NCBI GenBank assembly: GCA_023701205.1
Contig: JAMPXJ010000013.1
Span: 1-64,000, forward strand
Direction: 5' to 3'
From: Oligoflexia bacterium
Lineage (GTDB): Bacteria > Bdellovibrionota > UBA1018
Length of the DNA stretch: 64,000 bases
Each line of letters begins with the position of its first letter. Position 1 is the first letter of the stretch. The position numbers were made by a program, and so were the translations under genes. The notes under the pieces were generated by a model, which saw only the letters and a program-made list of their open reading frames with translations, ran no database searches and was not told where the DNA came from. Shown here in pieces: positions 1 to 8,907 of this stretch.

Positions 1-321
1 CCCGAAGGCGTGATCTCGGCGGCCGCGCTCCGGTGCATGGGCGGGGATTTCCAGGGGCAGCTGGTCTTCCGCAACGATGGCGAGCGGGCGCGCGCGCGTA
101 CGATGGGCGTGACGGATCTGGACCGGATCTACCGGATCGACGATCTGGCGGCGGGCCAGGTGATGTTCTGCGCGACGGGTGTGACGCAGGGGACGCTTCT
201 CAATGGCGTGCGATTCTTCAGTGGCGGTGCGGAGACCCATTCGGTCGTCATGCGTTCGGCCTCGGGCACGGTCCGTTACATCGAAGCCGAGCACCATTTC
301 GCTCGCAAACCCAAGTATTGA
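1..321 (+). CDS. glpX: Fructose-1,6-bisphosphatase class II, C-terminal part (5' end outside window)
   Basis: The reading frame is open from base 1 and ends at 321, giving about 106 C-terminal residues. The text PEGVISAAALRCMGG, then VFRNDGERARAR and ATGVTQGTLLNGVRFF, is the conserved C-terminal half of GlpX-type FBPases, Li+-sensitive metal-dependent phosphatases of gluconeogenesis that act in the cytoplasm. The ATGVT-G-LL-GVRFF block belongs to the substrate-binding region of the family. The gene must begin upstream of the window, so length and start cannot be judged. It is followed 52 bases later by a small SRPBCC protein on the same strand. Identification rests on strong family resemblance in the visible part. 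Confidence 0.9.
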   Translation, partial: PEGVISAAALRCMGGDFQGQLVFRNDGERARARTMGVTDLDRIYRIDDLAAGQVMFCATGVTQGTLLNGVRFFSGGAETHSVVMRSASGTVRYIEAEHHFARKPKY

Positions 322-373
322 GATGCGGCGGCAAGGGATGCCGCCGAAACGTAACCACAGAGGGAGAGATAAG

Positions 374-808
374 ATGGCCAGCGCCGAGATCAAGGAAACG
401 CTTTCGGTGGATCACGAGAAGTTCTTCCAGACGGTGAGTCGCTACGAGGATTACCCGAAGTTCGTGGATGGCTGCACCTCGGTCAAGGTCGAGCGCAAGG
501 GGCCGGGTGAGGCGCGCGTGACCTATCACGTCTCCATGATGAAGGACGTCGTCTACACGCTCGATCATAAAGAGGACCCGGCGAAGGGCACGATCGAGTG
601 GACGCTCGTGGAGAGCGACTTCTTCAAGACCAATAACGGCTCCTGGAAGATCCGTTCCGCGGGCCCCGGAAAAACCGAGATCCACTACGGGCTCGAGCTC
701 GAGTTCAAGATTCCGGTGCCAGGCCTCATCCTGAATCGCCTGGTCAAAGGCAACCTGCCCTCGATGGTCAAGAGCTTCGAGAAGCGGACCAGGGAAACCT
801 CGAGATAA
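374..808 (+). CDS. SRPBCC/START-fold (polyketide cyclase or COQ10-like) protein
   Basis: 144 residues. The start at 374 is chosen because a purine-rich GAGGGAGAGATAAG precedes the ATG and everything upstream in frame overlaps glpX. The protein has the classic SRPBCC layout: an N-terminal strand followed by VDHEKFFQTVSRYEDYPKF (the helix-grip opening), a long antiparallel sheet, and a C-terminal helix ending in VKGNLPSMVKSFEKR. Family members bind hydrophobic ligands in a central cavity and include ubiquinone-binding COQ10/RatA-type proteins. No signal peptide is seen, so it should be cytosolic. It sits 12 bases upstream of the next gene and is probably co-transcribed with it. The fold assignment is inference from pattern; the ligand is unknown. 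Confidence 0.75.
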   Translation: MASAEIKETLSVDHEKFFQTVSRYEDYPKFVDGCTSVKVERKGPGEARVTYHVSMMKDVVYTLDHKEDPAKGTIEWTLVESDFFKTNNGSWKIRSAGPGKTEIHYGLELEFKIPVPGLILNRLVKGNLPSMVKSFEKRTRETSR

Positions 809-820
809 GAGGGCCGCCAA

Positions 821-1222
821 ATGGGCGCTGACGACCTGCAAAGCAAAGCCGCCGAGCTCATGAAAAAGGTCCTCACCGTGGGCGTGGGGGCGATCTTCCT
901 GACCGAGGAGAGCCTCCGGGCGCTCGTGACCGAGTTCAAGCTCCCCAAGGAGCTTCTGAACGGGATCCTCGATTCGGCAGCCAAAACCAAGAACGAGTTC
1001 CTCCGCACGCTCTCCCAGGATGTTCTGAGCCGGGTCGTTGACAAGGTCGATCCCGCGGCGGTGCTGCAGGAGTTCCTGAGCCGCAACGACCTGGAGTTCA
1101 CCGTGCGCCTGAGCGTGAAGCCGAAAGAGGGCGGCTCGGCCTCGAAGGCTTCGCGAAAAGAACCGCACAAAGAGACGCATAAAGAAGCGCAAAGAAACGC
1201 TCCGGAGAGCGATTCGGACTGA
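821..1222 (+). CDS. Small helical protein with charged C-terminal tail
   Basis: 133 residues, probably in one operon with the SRPBCC gene just upstream. Residues 1-100 are predicted mostly helical, with a moderately hydrophobic stretch KKVLTVGVGAIFLTEES near residues 15-31. The last 30 residues are very polar, with repeated KE/HKE elements (KEPHKETHKEAQ). The general look, amphipathic helices plus a low-complexity tail, recalls phasin-like or other surface-binding proteins. There is no diagnostic motif, and I do not recognise the family. No signal peptide is evident. Coding is supported by codon bias and by the tight spacing to the upstream gene. Confidence 0.6.
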   Translation: MGADDLQSKAAELMKKVLTVGVGAIFLTEESLRALVTEFKLPKELLNGILDSAAKTKNEFLRTLSQDVLSRVVDKVDPAAVLQEFLSRNDLEFTVRLSVKPKEGGSASKASRKEPHKETHKEAQRNAPESDSD

Positions 1223-1240
1223 GCGTGGTCCTTCGCGCGC

Positions 1241-3373
1241 TCAGGGATCGGGTGGCGTGAGTTTGCGCAAGGCTTCGGCCGCGCGCGCCTGTACGCCCTC
1301 GTCGTTGACCTCACGCGCGCGCTCGATCCATTCGAGGGCGGCGGGGCCCAGCTCCTCGGCGCGTCCGGGGATCTTCGAGACGCAGCTCGAGATCACGACC
1401 GCCGCTTTCGTCGCGAAGCAGGCGTTCAGCCAGGCAGTCGGGTCAAGTTTGAATTCTTCGAATGCGAGATCGAAAAGCTCCATCTGACCGGAGACGTTTT
1501 GCTGCCGGATGAACGCGGCAAGAAGATGGGCGTTGCCCTTTTCGGGTCCGAGGACCCGGATCGTACCGTGGACGCCGATCTCCACGACCTGCGGGCGGGA
1601 GCTGGCAAGCGCCTTATCCAGCAGCGGCAGTCCCGCCTCTCCGAACTCGATGGCTTTGCGGGCCAGGGCGCCGATATGCGAAGGATGCGTGTAGCGCTCG
1701 GAATGCTCCGTGAGCCGCTCGAGTGTGAAGCCGTCGAGCGACTCGAGGAACTGGGCGTTTCCGACATAGCCCGCGGCGCGATAGAACTGCGCCATCGTCT
1801 TGCGGGCCTCTCCGGAAGCGGGATCCAGGAAGAAGGCGCGACGCACGAGATTCCAGCCGCGCTTGCGTTCGCAGCGGTCCAGCTGCGGCCTCTGAGTGGC
1901 TTCGAGCAGCGCGCGCCCGCGCTCGAAGTCCGCCGCGGCTTCCTCCCGGAAGTCGAAAAGCGACGGGTCCTTCGCGATCCGTGCGCGCGACTCAGGCCAG
2001 CCCGGCGCGAGCCGCTGGGCGACCTTGACGAGCGCCAGGGCGTTCACCATGCCGGCGCCGTTTTTTCGGGGAACCTGCCGGGCGTTGTCCGTGGGGATCG
2101 CGGTTTTCTCGAGCAGGATCTTGGCCTCCTGGAATTTCATGCCCGGCAGGATCGAGAGCACGTTGGCCAGCGCGCCGCAGACCAGGGGCTGCGCGCCGCT
2201 CGTGCCCGAGAACATCGTATCGGCACCGGCGTAGGAGCTGGCCTCGAACTCGTCGCTTGGCGCGAGGATCGCGATCTGCGGGCCCTCCGAGGAGAACCGG
2301 CTCGTCAGGCCCAGCGGAGAGATGCTGCCGACGCTGATCCCCTCGGCGGCCGCCACGTAGGGGCGAGACTTGGGGTAGGAGTTGCCCGCGCCTTGCACGA
2401 AGTAGGTCCCGCGCGCGATGAGCTCGGAGATGCGCTCGCGCATCGGCTTTCCGCCCGCATCGTCCAGGAAGGGCGAAGACGAGCAGAAGAGCTGGGTGGT
2501 GCGCTGAAGCATTCGATCCGTCGCCGCCAGGAAGTTCTCGGTCGAGCCGTCGTCGCCGCCGCCGGCCGCCACGGCATCGAGCCGCGCCTTGGCGGCCACC
2601 CCGACCAGCGGGTGCGCCACGAGGTTCGCTACCTCGGTACCGTGCGAAAGGTCCTTGCTCGTGGCCTTCGCGAGGCTATCGCAGTACGCGTTGCGCGCGC
2701 CGCCGCGGCAGGCGAGCAGGGGCTCGCTCAAGGCTCTTTCGCTCAGTGATTGCAGGTCGGTCGCCTCGATCTGCCCATAAGTCACGGGGAGGGCGGTGAT
2801 ATCCGCCAGAACCTCCGCCTTGGCCAGATCCGCCCCGATCAGCTCCTGCGCCCAGAACGGGCTCAGGGAATCCATGATCTTGGCACGCCCGTGGGTGGGT
2901 ATCGGTTCGCAATCGACGGTCATCGCCGCGAGGAGCGCGATCAACGCTTCGAATTGCTCCTCCATTTTCGGATCCCGATAGCAGCGCTGCGAGCCGCGCG
3001 ACGAGAGCTCCACGCGCTCGGGCGCCGCGGCGGGCAAGCAGTATTCGACGAGCGCGCTGGCGCGGTAGCGCGCGCAGAGCCCCTCGAGGGCGCTCGGGCT
3101 TCTGACCTGGGCCTTCAGGAGCGGGAGCACGTGATCGATCGGGCTTTGGGAGGAGCGATAGCGCAGGCGCGCGCCGGCGCGGGCGTGGAGCGCGTTTCTG
3201 AGCGATAGGTCTTTTTCGGCTTTCGCCTTGAAGCGGACATAAACGCCGCCCGCCAGGCGTGACCCCTCAGCCTGGCTGGCCAGGGCGGGTGAAATGGCCG
3301 AAATCCCCAGAATCACCGTAAGGGAGAAAAGCGCGAAGCGGAGCTGCGGCAAGGCAAAGAAGGCGGTCGGCAT
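1241..3373 (-). CDS. Exported subtilase-like (S8) protein with helical-repeat C-terminus; catalytic Asp not evident
   Basis: About 710 residues from the start at 3373, which places a clear signal peptide (hydrophobic LRFALFSLTVILGISA, cleavage near SPALAS) at the N-terminus. An upstream in-frame start would bury it. Subtilase signatures are visible: SHGTEVANLV around the catalytic His, QGAGN for the oxyanion Asn, and MFSGTSGAQPLVCGALA for the nucleophile Ser. Where the Asp motif (ID-S/T-G) should be, the sequence reads PVTYGQIEATD, so the Asp looks replaced or displaced. The C-terminal third has helical, TPR- or HEAT-like character (RAFFLDPASGEARKTMAQFYRAAGY). It is likely periplasmic or secreted. 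It may be a degenerate protease or a divergent active one. Confidence 0.75.
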   Translation of the reverse strand: MPTAFFALPQLRFALFSLTVILGISAISPALASQAEGSRLAGGVYVRFKAKAEKDLSLRNALHARAGARLRYRSSQSPIDHVLPLLKAQVRSPSALEGLCARYRASALVEYCLPAAAPERVELSSRGSQRCYRDPKMEEQFEALIALLAAMTVDCEPIPTHGRAKIMDSLSPFWAQELIGADLAKAEVLADITALPVTYGQIEATDLQSLSERALSEPLLACRGGARNAYCDSLAKATSKDLSHGTEVANLVAHPLVGVAAKARLDAVAAGGGDDGSTENFLAATDRMLQRTTQLFCSSSPFLDDAGGKPMRERISELIARGTYFVQGAGNSYPKSRPYVAAAEGISVGSISPLGLTSRFSSEGPQIAILAPSDEFEASSYAGADTMFSGTSGAQPLVCGALANVLSILPGMKFQEAKILLEKTAIPTDNARQVPRKNGAGMVNALALVKVAQRLAPGWPESRARIAKDPSLFDFREEAAADFERGRALLEATQRPQLDRCERKRGWNLVRRAFFLDPASGEARKTMAQFYRAAGYVGNAQFLESLDGFTLERLTEHSERYTHPSHIGALARKAIEFGEAGLPLLDKALASSRPQVVEIGVHGTIRVLGPEKGNAHLLAAFIRQQNVSGQMELFDLAFEEFKLDPTAWLNACFATKAAVVISSCVSKIPGRAEELGPAALEWIERAREVNDEGVQARAAEALRKLTPPDP

Positions 3374-3516
3374 CCGTCTCTGGCTTTTCGTCAATTTCGC
3401 GGCGGAGCTTGAGTTTTTGTTGAGTATTCGCGCGCGAGCAGCTTGGTCAAAAAGGTGAGTGGTTTCGAGACGGAGTCGGGGCAAGAAAGAAGTGTTTCTT
3501 GATCGGTTTTCAAATC

Positions 3517-4056
3517 CTATCGAGCTGCGCCAGCAGTCGAAAAGGACTGCTTGGACGTGACCGCTTCGTTCTCCCCTCCTTGGAGAGCTTTTGATTCGTT
3601 CATGGATACCGACCTTGAATCGCTTAATGCCTTTTCACCGATGTTTGAAATTGCCCCAAATAGGACACCATTCAGCGCTATCCAAAACTCTTCACGGCGA
3701 ATTGGCGCATCCCTCGATACGCGGGTTTCGATTACAAGCCGATTGTTTTCGAGAAATGCAGCCCGGAGATACCCGGTATTTTTCAAGGCCTCAGGAACGT
3801 CCATCTTTTCTGCTGCCTTTTGGCGTGAAGAGTAGACCATGAAGTTTCTGGAACTAAGATTTCCGGCTACTCCACTAAGTCCAGTGTCGATTCGAACCTC
3901 TCCGCAATCTGGGGTAACATTTAAGCGATATTGAACGTCCTCAGGTGCATTCAGGGTTGCGGCAACTGTTCCGGTGCGAATCGGACAATTCGCGGCTGAT
4001 GCCTGATTTACACCGACAAAGAGCACGGCCACTAAAAGTGTATACACTTTAGACAT
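3517..4056 (-). CDS. Small exported protein of unknown function
   Basis: 179 residues. An N-terminal signal peptide (KVYTLLVAVLFVGVNQASAA, cleavage after ASA) is followed by a mature part with two Cys (NCPI and DCGEV) that may form a disulfide, and a polar Ser/Glu-rich tail. A good ribosome site, AGGAGAGAGAA, lies just before the ATG at 4056. Base composition is visibly less G+C-rich than the neighbours, which suggests more recent acquisition. No family recognised. It lies 140 bases upstream of the subtilase-like gene on the same strand and could share its transcript. Confidence 0.65.
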   Translation of the reverse strand: MSKVYTLLVAVLFVGVNQASAANCPIRTGTVAATLNAPEDVQYRLNVTPDCGEVRIDTGLSGVAGNLSSRNFMVYSSRQKAAEKMDVPEALKNTGYLRAAFLENNRLVIETRVSRDAPIRREEFWIALNGVLFGAISNIGEKALSDSRSVSMNESKALQGGENEAVTSKQSFSTAGAAR

Positions 4057-4531
4057 TTCTCTCTCCTTACGCGAAGAGCGCGGTTATCCCCGCGCCAGTC
4101 GGATCTATGACAAGGAACAGCAAGGCTTATGCCGGCGGCTGAATCGCAGGATGTGACCGCAAAAGGAATGGCATCCGGCAATCACCCGCTCAGAAAAGCG
4201 GCCGCCAACGAACTAATGAACCGAGGCGACTTGGTCCGAAAGACAGAAGTAGAATAACCGATCGAAGATCTTAAAGGTGTTACCCAGGTCACCGGTATAA
4301 TTTGTGAGCAAGGAAGCCGGTTGCACGGTTGCACGCGAAATTATCTTGACATCGATACGGCTCATTTTCAGAAGTGCAAGCAGATCCAGCTATAAATGGC
4401 TCTGAAATGCGTGAGAATGGTTTGCATTCAGCTGATTCTCCGCTTCCGCCGACAGTTTCGGCGGTGAGTGCGATCGGCTCGCCACGGGCATTTGCGCGCG
4501 TCTGAGAGCGCCGAAATTCCCGTGGTATCCG
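4057..4531. other. Intergenic region between divergent loci, no gene seen
   Basis: About 475 bases without a convincing reading frame. A TTGACATCG stretch near 4345 resembles a -35 element, and TATAAA occurs near 4390, but the spacing between them is wrong for one promoter. The region separates the minus-strand exported gene from the plus-strand HNH relic. Confidence 0.4.
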
Positions 4532-5349
4532 ATGGGAATGAAAACTCTCAAATCATTGTCCGATCCCGAGCTTCTCACGCAAACCCGCCTGATGGTCTCG
4601 CGCGAGCGCGAGCTCACGACCGAGCTTCTGTGGCATCTCAGGGAAGTGGAGCGCCGCCGACTCTATGCCGAGCAGGGTTATTCCAGTATGTTCGACTATG
4701 TCACGCGCGGCCTGGGCTACTGCGAAGGAAGCGGTGTCCGGCGACTTCAGGCGATGCGACTCCTCAAGGAGCTCCCCGATCTCGAGCCTGTTCTGAAAAG
4801 CGGTTAGCTGAGCCTGTCAAACGCCAGTGCCGTGCAGCACTTTTTCAAAAGAGAGTAAAGAAACAAAAAGCCCCTCTCCGAGGCGGATAAGCGCACGTTG
4901 ATCAAGGAAGTCGTGGGCAAGTCCCGCCGGCAGTGCCATGAGCTCCTGGCAAGCCTCGCGCCCGAAGCTCCCAAGCCCGAAAGCACGCGCCCGATCTCGG
5001 CTACTCATATCCCGAACGCAAGCCGAAAGGAAAACCCAATCCCGCTACTCCGCCGGCGGAGCTGCTGGCAAAGTCATCGCCAAAGCCCATCGAAAGAACC
5101 CGCTATCTCCCCGCCGCGCTCCGGCGCGCCGTTTGGACGCGTGATCAGGGCCGCTGCTCCTATGTAAACGAGAAGACGGGCATTCGTTGCGACTCCCGGC
5201 GCCTGCTCGAGATCCATCACCTTCATGAGTTTTCACGAGGCGGGCCCCACACTCTCGAAAACACTGCCTTGCGTTGCCACAGTCACAATGCGTTTGCCGC
5301 GATCCAGACTTTCGGCGCCGGGATCATGAGCCGGTATCTGAGGAGCTGA
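4532..5349 (+). pseudogene. Decayed HNH endonuclease (DUF222-like N-terminus plus HNH nuclease)
   Basis: The first 91 codons (SDPELLTQTRLMVSRERE, then LREVERRRLYAEQGYSS, then LGYCEGSGVRRLQAMR) match the N-terminal helical domain of a HNH-endonuclease family common in Bdellovibrio-like genomes. The frame then meets TAG at 4805-4807 and TAA at 4856-4858 but continues with family-like text (LSLSNASAVQHFFKRE, PLSEADKRTLIKEV). Around 4970-5000 the coding frame shifts by one, after which LRRAVWTRDQGRCSYV, then LEIHHLHEFSRGG and NTALRCHSHN give a complete HNH motif up to the TGA at 5347. Two nonsense changes and one frameshift make a full-length nuclease impossible. An alternative is sequencing error, but three separate errors are unlikely. 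Confidence 0.8.
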
Positions 5350-5357
5350 GGCAGGGT

Positions 5358-6962
5358 CTACTTCGCGCCGGCTCGAGCGCCAGCCAGGGTTTTCAAGCGC
5401 CCGATAACGGCTTCCGTCTTCGCGGTTTCCCCGGTATGGGCATAGACGACCAGGAGATTTTCGAGCGGCATGGGATCCACGGGGTTCAAACGCGACTCGG
5501 TGAGGAATTCCGCCTCGGCCTCCGCAAAGCGCTTCTGCCGCAGGTGCAGCACGCCCAGATTGTTGTGAAGCCGCGGCTCCGTCGGATTCAGCTCGAGCGC
5601 CCGCTGGTAGGAGCGCAGCGCGCCCTCATAGTCCAGTTCGGCCATCTGCATGTCAGCATAATGCGTGTGAGCCAGCGCGAGGTTCGGCGAGGCCGCCGCC
5701 GCCGAGCCGTAAAAGCTCAGGCCATTTTTGAAATTTCCCTGGAACCGGAGATTGAGGCCGGCGAGCGCGATAAAAATCGCCGCGCTGATCGCCAGGACGC
5801 GCCGCGAATTCCACTGAACGTTTTTCAGCCAGCCCATCTCGAGGAGAAGCAGTACCAGCCCGATCGAAGCCAGGTAGCCGCGATCCACTCGGAGCACGAA
5901 CTGCTCGGAGCCGGGATTGGCGTGAATGAAGGTAGGAAAGAGAAAGCCCAGAAACCAGAGCGCCCCGAGCGCAAGTCTTCGCGGCGACTTCCTCGCGCCA
6001 AGCAGCAGGGCTCCCGCGAGAAGCGCGAGCGCGACTAGGCCGGGCCAGGCGGAGCTGTCGCGGAAGGTGGGGAGCACCGAGAGCTGAAACGGGGCGAGAA
6101 GCGTTCCGACATAGACTGGCAGGTAGTGAAGGCCTTCCCAGAAGCATCGGAGCACGGTTTGCGCGGTAAAATGGCCGGAGGAGGGGAGCACGGTGCCGCG
6201 GATCGCAAGCCACGTCACGACAGGAATGCCCCAGGCGGCCAGCAGGGGGAGGAGGCGCGCCTTGCGGGTCAAAAGCGGCAGGCAGACCAGGGGAAGCGCG
6301 ATCGCGTTTTCCTTGGAGAGAAGCGCGCCGAAAAACAGCAGCGAATGAAACCCCAGCGCCGCCGGCTTCGCGCTCTGCTGGAACTCCAGAAAAAGCAAAA
6401 AGCTTCCCAGGCTGCAGGCCGCGAGCACCAGCTCGTTCTGACCCGGGATCCAGGCCACCGCCGCGGCCGTGAGCGGCGCCGCCGCAAAAAACAGGCCCCC
6501 GGCCAACGCGGGATTCCAGGAGTTCTCCGGTGATCTCCTGGGCGAGCGCTTCGGCAGGACCCGAGCCTCCGGCGCGCTCAGTCGCAGGACGATCTCATAG
6601 AGCAGCAGCCCGTTGAACGCATGCAGCAAAAGGTTGATCAGGTGATGAACCCAGGGCAGGGGCTGATCTCCGAAAAGCGAAGAGCCCCAGGCCGCCAGAA
6701 TGTAAAAAAACGTAGAAACAGGCCGGTAATACGAGAACGCCCCGGGGAGCTCGGTCCAGGCCGGCGAGGAGAACGCCTCCGGAACGCTCGACAGCCGCGA
6801 GTAGGCGCTGAAGGTCCGCAGCAGCAGCGAGTCGTCGTAATGCACCCAGTCCGAGAAAAGCGTCGGCAGGTAAAGCACCAGGCTGACGGCGAAGATCAGC
6901 AGACGGGGCCTAGCCGGATGACTTCTTGTACACCTCGGAGCGGACTTTACGGATTTTTCCAT
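5358..6962 (-). CDS. Polytopic GT-C-like membrane protein with C-terminal TPR repeats (TMTC-like)
   Basis: 534 residues with about ten hydrophobic membrane segments. The N-terminal loop after the first helix carries WVHYDDSLLL and YYRPVSTFFY, which resemble the acidic catalytic motif and following Tyr-rich loop of TMTC/GT-C-type O-mannosyltransferases. The last ~100 residues form two or three tetratricopeptide repeats (LDYEGALRSYQRALELNPTE, then HNNLGVLHLRQKRFAEAEAE). GT-C enzymes move sugars from lipid-linked donors at the inner membrane. The acceptor here is unknown. The gene stands alone, divergent from the lipoprotein at 7029. Membrane topology and TPRs are clear; glycosyltransferase function is inference. 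Confidence 0.75.
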   Translation of the reverse strand: MEKSVKSAPRCTRSHPARPRLLIFAVSLVLYLPTLFSDWVHYDDSLLLRTFSAYSRLSSVPEAFSSPAWTELPGAFSYYRPVSTFFYILAAWGSSLFGDQPLPWVHHLINLLLHAFNGLLLYEIVLRLSAPEARVLPKRSPRRSPENSWNPALAGGLFFAAAPLTAAAVAWIPGQNELVLAACSLGSFLLFLEFQQSAKPAALGFHSLLFFGALLSKENAIALPLVCLPLLTRKARLLPLLAAWGIPVVTWLAIRGTVLPSSGHFTAQTVLRCFWEGLHYLPVYVGTLLAPFQLSVLPTFRDSSAWPGLVALALLAGALLLGARKSPRRLALGALWFLGFLFPTFIHANPGSEQFVLRVDRGYLASIGLVLLLLEMGWLKNVQWNSRRVLAISAAIFIALAGLNLRFQGNFKNGLSFYGSAAAASPNLALAHTHYADMQMAELDYEGALRSYQRALELNPTEPRLHNNLGVLHLRQKRFAEAEAEFLTESRLNPVDPMPLENLLVVYAHTGETAKTEAVIGRLKTLAGARAGAK

Positions 6963-7028
6963 CTAAGTCACCTTGAGGTCGTGTGGAACAAAAATGCGAA
7001 AACGCATATTAACCGGAGGATGATAAAA

Positions 7029-7445
7029 ATGTCGAAACCGCTCACTGCACTCGCGTCTCTTCTTATGATCGTCGGCCTGTCTTCCTGCAAAGTATCGTCT
7101 CACAGCCCTCAAGGCATCCTGCAGCTGGCCGACCAGTCCCTGAAGGCCGGGAATGCCGAAGCGTTCACCGCGACCCTGACCGGCAACGCCTTTGACCTCT
7201 ACGCCGGAGAGGCCGGGTTTGCGAAGTTCAAAGCCGAAATTGGAACGGAGTTCGCGCTTGCGAGCCTCGAGCTGGTGAAGGAAGAGCGGAACAACGTCTT
7301 CCTGGTCACGTTCGTCTACGAAGCCAAGATCACCGACGCCAAGAACTCCATGCGTCTCGTTGAAATCACCTGCCTGGAAAGGACCAGTTCCAGCCAGCGG
7401 GTTCCTTCCATCAGCACTGAGTGCCGGATCTCCGACCTGAAATAA
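7029..7445 (+). CDS. Small lipoprotein of unknown function
   Basis: 138 residues. ATGs occur at 7020 and 7029. The second is preferred because GGAGG lies 4 bases or so upstream of the first but at normal distance from the second. The signal MSKPLTALASLLMIVGLSSC ends in a lipobox (LSSC), so Cys20 would be lipidated. The mature domain is about 118 residues, mixed alpha/beta, opening with an SPQGILQLADQSLKAGNAEAF helix and containing VFLVTFVYEAKI strands. This resembles DUF4878/NTF2-like small lipoproteins but is not diagnostic. It ends 8 bases from the convergent HD-GYP gene. Confidence 0.7.
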   Translation: MSKPLTALASLLMIVGLSSCKVSSHSPQGILQLADQSLKAGNAEAFTATLTGNAFDLYAGEAGFAKFKAEIGTEFALASLELVKEERNNVFLVTFVYEAKITDAKNSMRLVEITCLERTSSSQRVPSISTECRISDLK

Positions 7446-7453
7446 GCCGTCTC

Positions 7454-8506
7454 TCAACCCGTCTCCGAGGCGCGCAGGTTCCCTTCCGCATCGAGATTGC
7501 CGCCGTAGATCATGACCAGCTCCCGGAAGAGCCGCTCGTCCACCTTGTGGCGCATCTTCTCCTTCATGAGCTGGAAGGCATCGAAAGGCGAGCGCGCCTT
7601 CGAATAGCTGCGGTTGGTGGTGAGCGCGTTGAAGATGTCGCAGATGCAGACGATCTTCGAGAAGAGGTGGATCTCCTCCTCCCGCAGCGCGAGCGGATAG
7701 CCAGTGCCCGTCTTGTCCTCGTGGTGCTCGAGGATCGCGCGCTTGGTGCGTTCGGTGATGGCCGGGTGGTTTTTCACGATCTCATAGCCCTCGAGCGAGT
7801 GCTGGCGCATCTCCTCCCACTCGTTCTCGTCGAGGGGGCCGTTCTTGTTGATGATCTCCTTGCGGACCTTCGTCTTGCCGACGTCATGAAGGAGTCCTGC
7901 TAGCCCGAGCTCCATGAGCGTCGCGTCGTCCTGCAGGCCCATCTTGCGGCCCAGAATGATGCAGTTCACCGCCGTGCCGACCGAGTGCTGCAAGGTGTAG
8001 GGGTCATGGCTCGAGAGCTTGGCCAGGAAGAGATACGCCTTGGGATCCTTCATCAGCACGTGCACGAAGGAGCTCACCACCTTCACGCTCTTGTCGATGT
8101 TCTCGGGAGAGGGATCGGTGAATAGATCCTCGACGACGAGGAGCGCGGAGCGGCGCAGGGTATCCATCCGCGTTTCCATCGGAATCGCGGCCGTGCGGTC
8201 GTTCACCGCCGGCGAGAGGATGAGGCGTGACGCGTATTCGCGAAGCGCATCGATGTGCCGGGCATCGATCCAGATCGATTTATGCAGGCTCAGCGCGAGC
8301 GGCGAGTAGGGCTGGTCGGCCTCGCGGATCTTCTCGAAGCCGCCGTCTTTCTGGATATAAAAAGCGATCGCCGGCAGCGGCGGCATGTTCACGTCGATCT
8401 TAGTGACGAAGAACTCGATGGGAATCTCATAATGATCCCCTTCGTGGCGCAGGCGGCCCGCGTGGACTTCAGCGAGGATTTTACGATAGCTCTCGTGGGT
8501 GCTCAT
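7454..8506 (-). CDS. HD-GYP domain protein, probable cyclic-di-GMP phosphodiesterase
   Basis: 350 residues. The C-terminal half has the HD-GYP signature set: SSHDPYTLQHSVGTAVNC, then GLLHDVGKTKVRKEI (the HD pair), EMRQHSLEGYEIV, then ILEHHEDKTGTGYP. In the last the usual HHE-x-DGSGYP is altered to HHEDKTGTGYP, and the GYP core is kept. The sequence then continues IVCICDIFNALTTNRSY. Such domains bind two or three metals and hydrolyse c-di-GMP. The N-terminal ~120 residues form a domain I cannot name, and there is no receiver domain or membrane helix, so the protein is soluble. It is a single gene, convergent with the preceding lipoprotein. Confidence 0.88.
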   Translation of the reverse strand: MSTHESYRKILAEVHAGRLRHEGDHYEIPIEFFVTKIDVNMPPLPAIAFYIQKDGGFEKIREADQPYSPLALSLHKSIWIDARHIDALREYASRLILSPAVNDRTAAIPMETRMDTLRRSALLVVEDLFTDPSPENIDKSVKVVSSFVHVLMKDPKAYLFLAKLSSHDPYTLQHSVGTAVNCIILGRKMGLQDDATLMELGLAGLLHDVGKTKVRKEIINKNGPLDENEWEEMRQHSLEGYEIVKNHPAITERTKRAILEHHEDKTGTGYPLALREEEIHLFSKIVCICDIFNALTTNRSYSKARSPFDAFQLMKEKMRHKVDERLFRELVMIYGGNLDAEGNLRASETG

Positions 8507-8907
8507 GGCTTCCGGTCTCTTTGGGTCGATCCTTTGATCATACCGAAGGAAGTCGCCGGAGTCTCGCTGGGTTTAGAGGGCCTGAGTCGGCGCCGACACG
8601 TGTCCAAGGTTTGTACAGCCCATGCTCGATTTTAAGGGCAGCAAGCGAAACCACTTCAAAACAGTCGCGATAAAACCGGCGTAAAAACAGCGATTTGTAA
8701 ATTCGCATCCGCCGGGGGTTTCTTGGCACCTCGATTGCTCTCTTAGTGTGCAAGCGCGCCTGCCAGGGAAGGAAACCCAAAGCAGGCGGGCCCCGACGGA
8801 GAGCCAGGTTCTCCGTCGCGGATGGTGAAGAAGCGCGAGGGCACCTGAAGAGACCGTGCCCTGCCTGAGCAGAAGCAGAAGAAGATCCGAAGCAAGAGGA
8901 GTCCCTG
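8507..8907. other. Intergenic region, no gene seen
   Basis: About 400 bases between the divergent HD-GYP gene and the gene at 8908. Reading frames here are short and lack a ribosome site. The part near 8640-8700 is A+T-richer (AAAACAGCGATTTGTAAATTC) and probably holds promoters, but I cannot assign a -35/-10 pair with confidence. Confidence 0.4.

Noticed and set aside
248..1192. Long minus-strand reading frame opposite the SRPBCC and following gene
   Set aside because: It is the antisense shadow of two well-supported genes in G+C-rich DNA, with Arg/Leu-rich low-quality translation.
1499..2749. 416-codon plus-strand frame
   Set aside because: Antisense to the subtilase-like gene; composition is Arg/Ala/Gly-biased with no domain.
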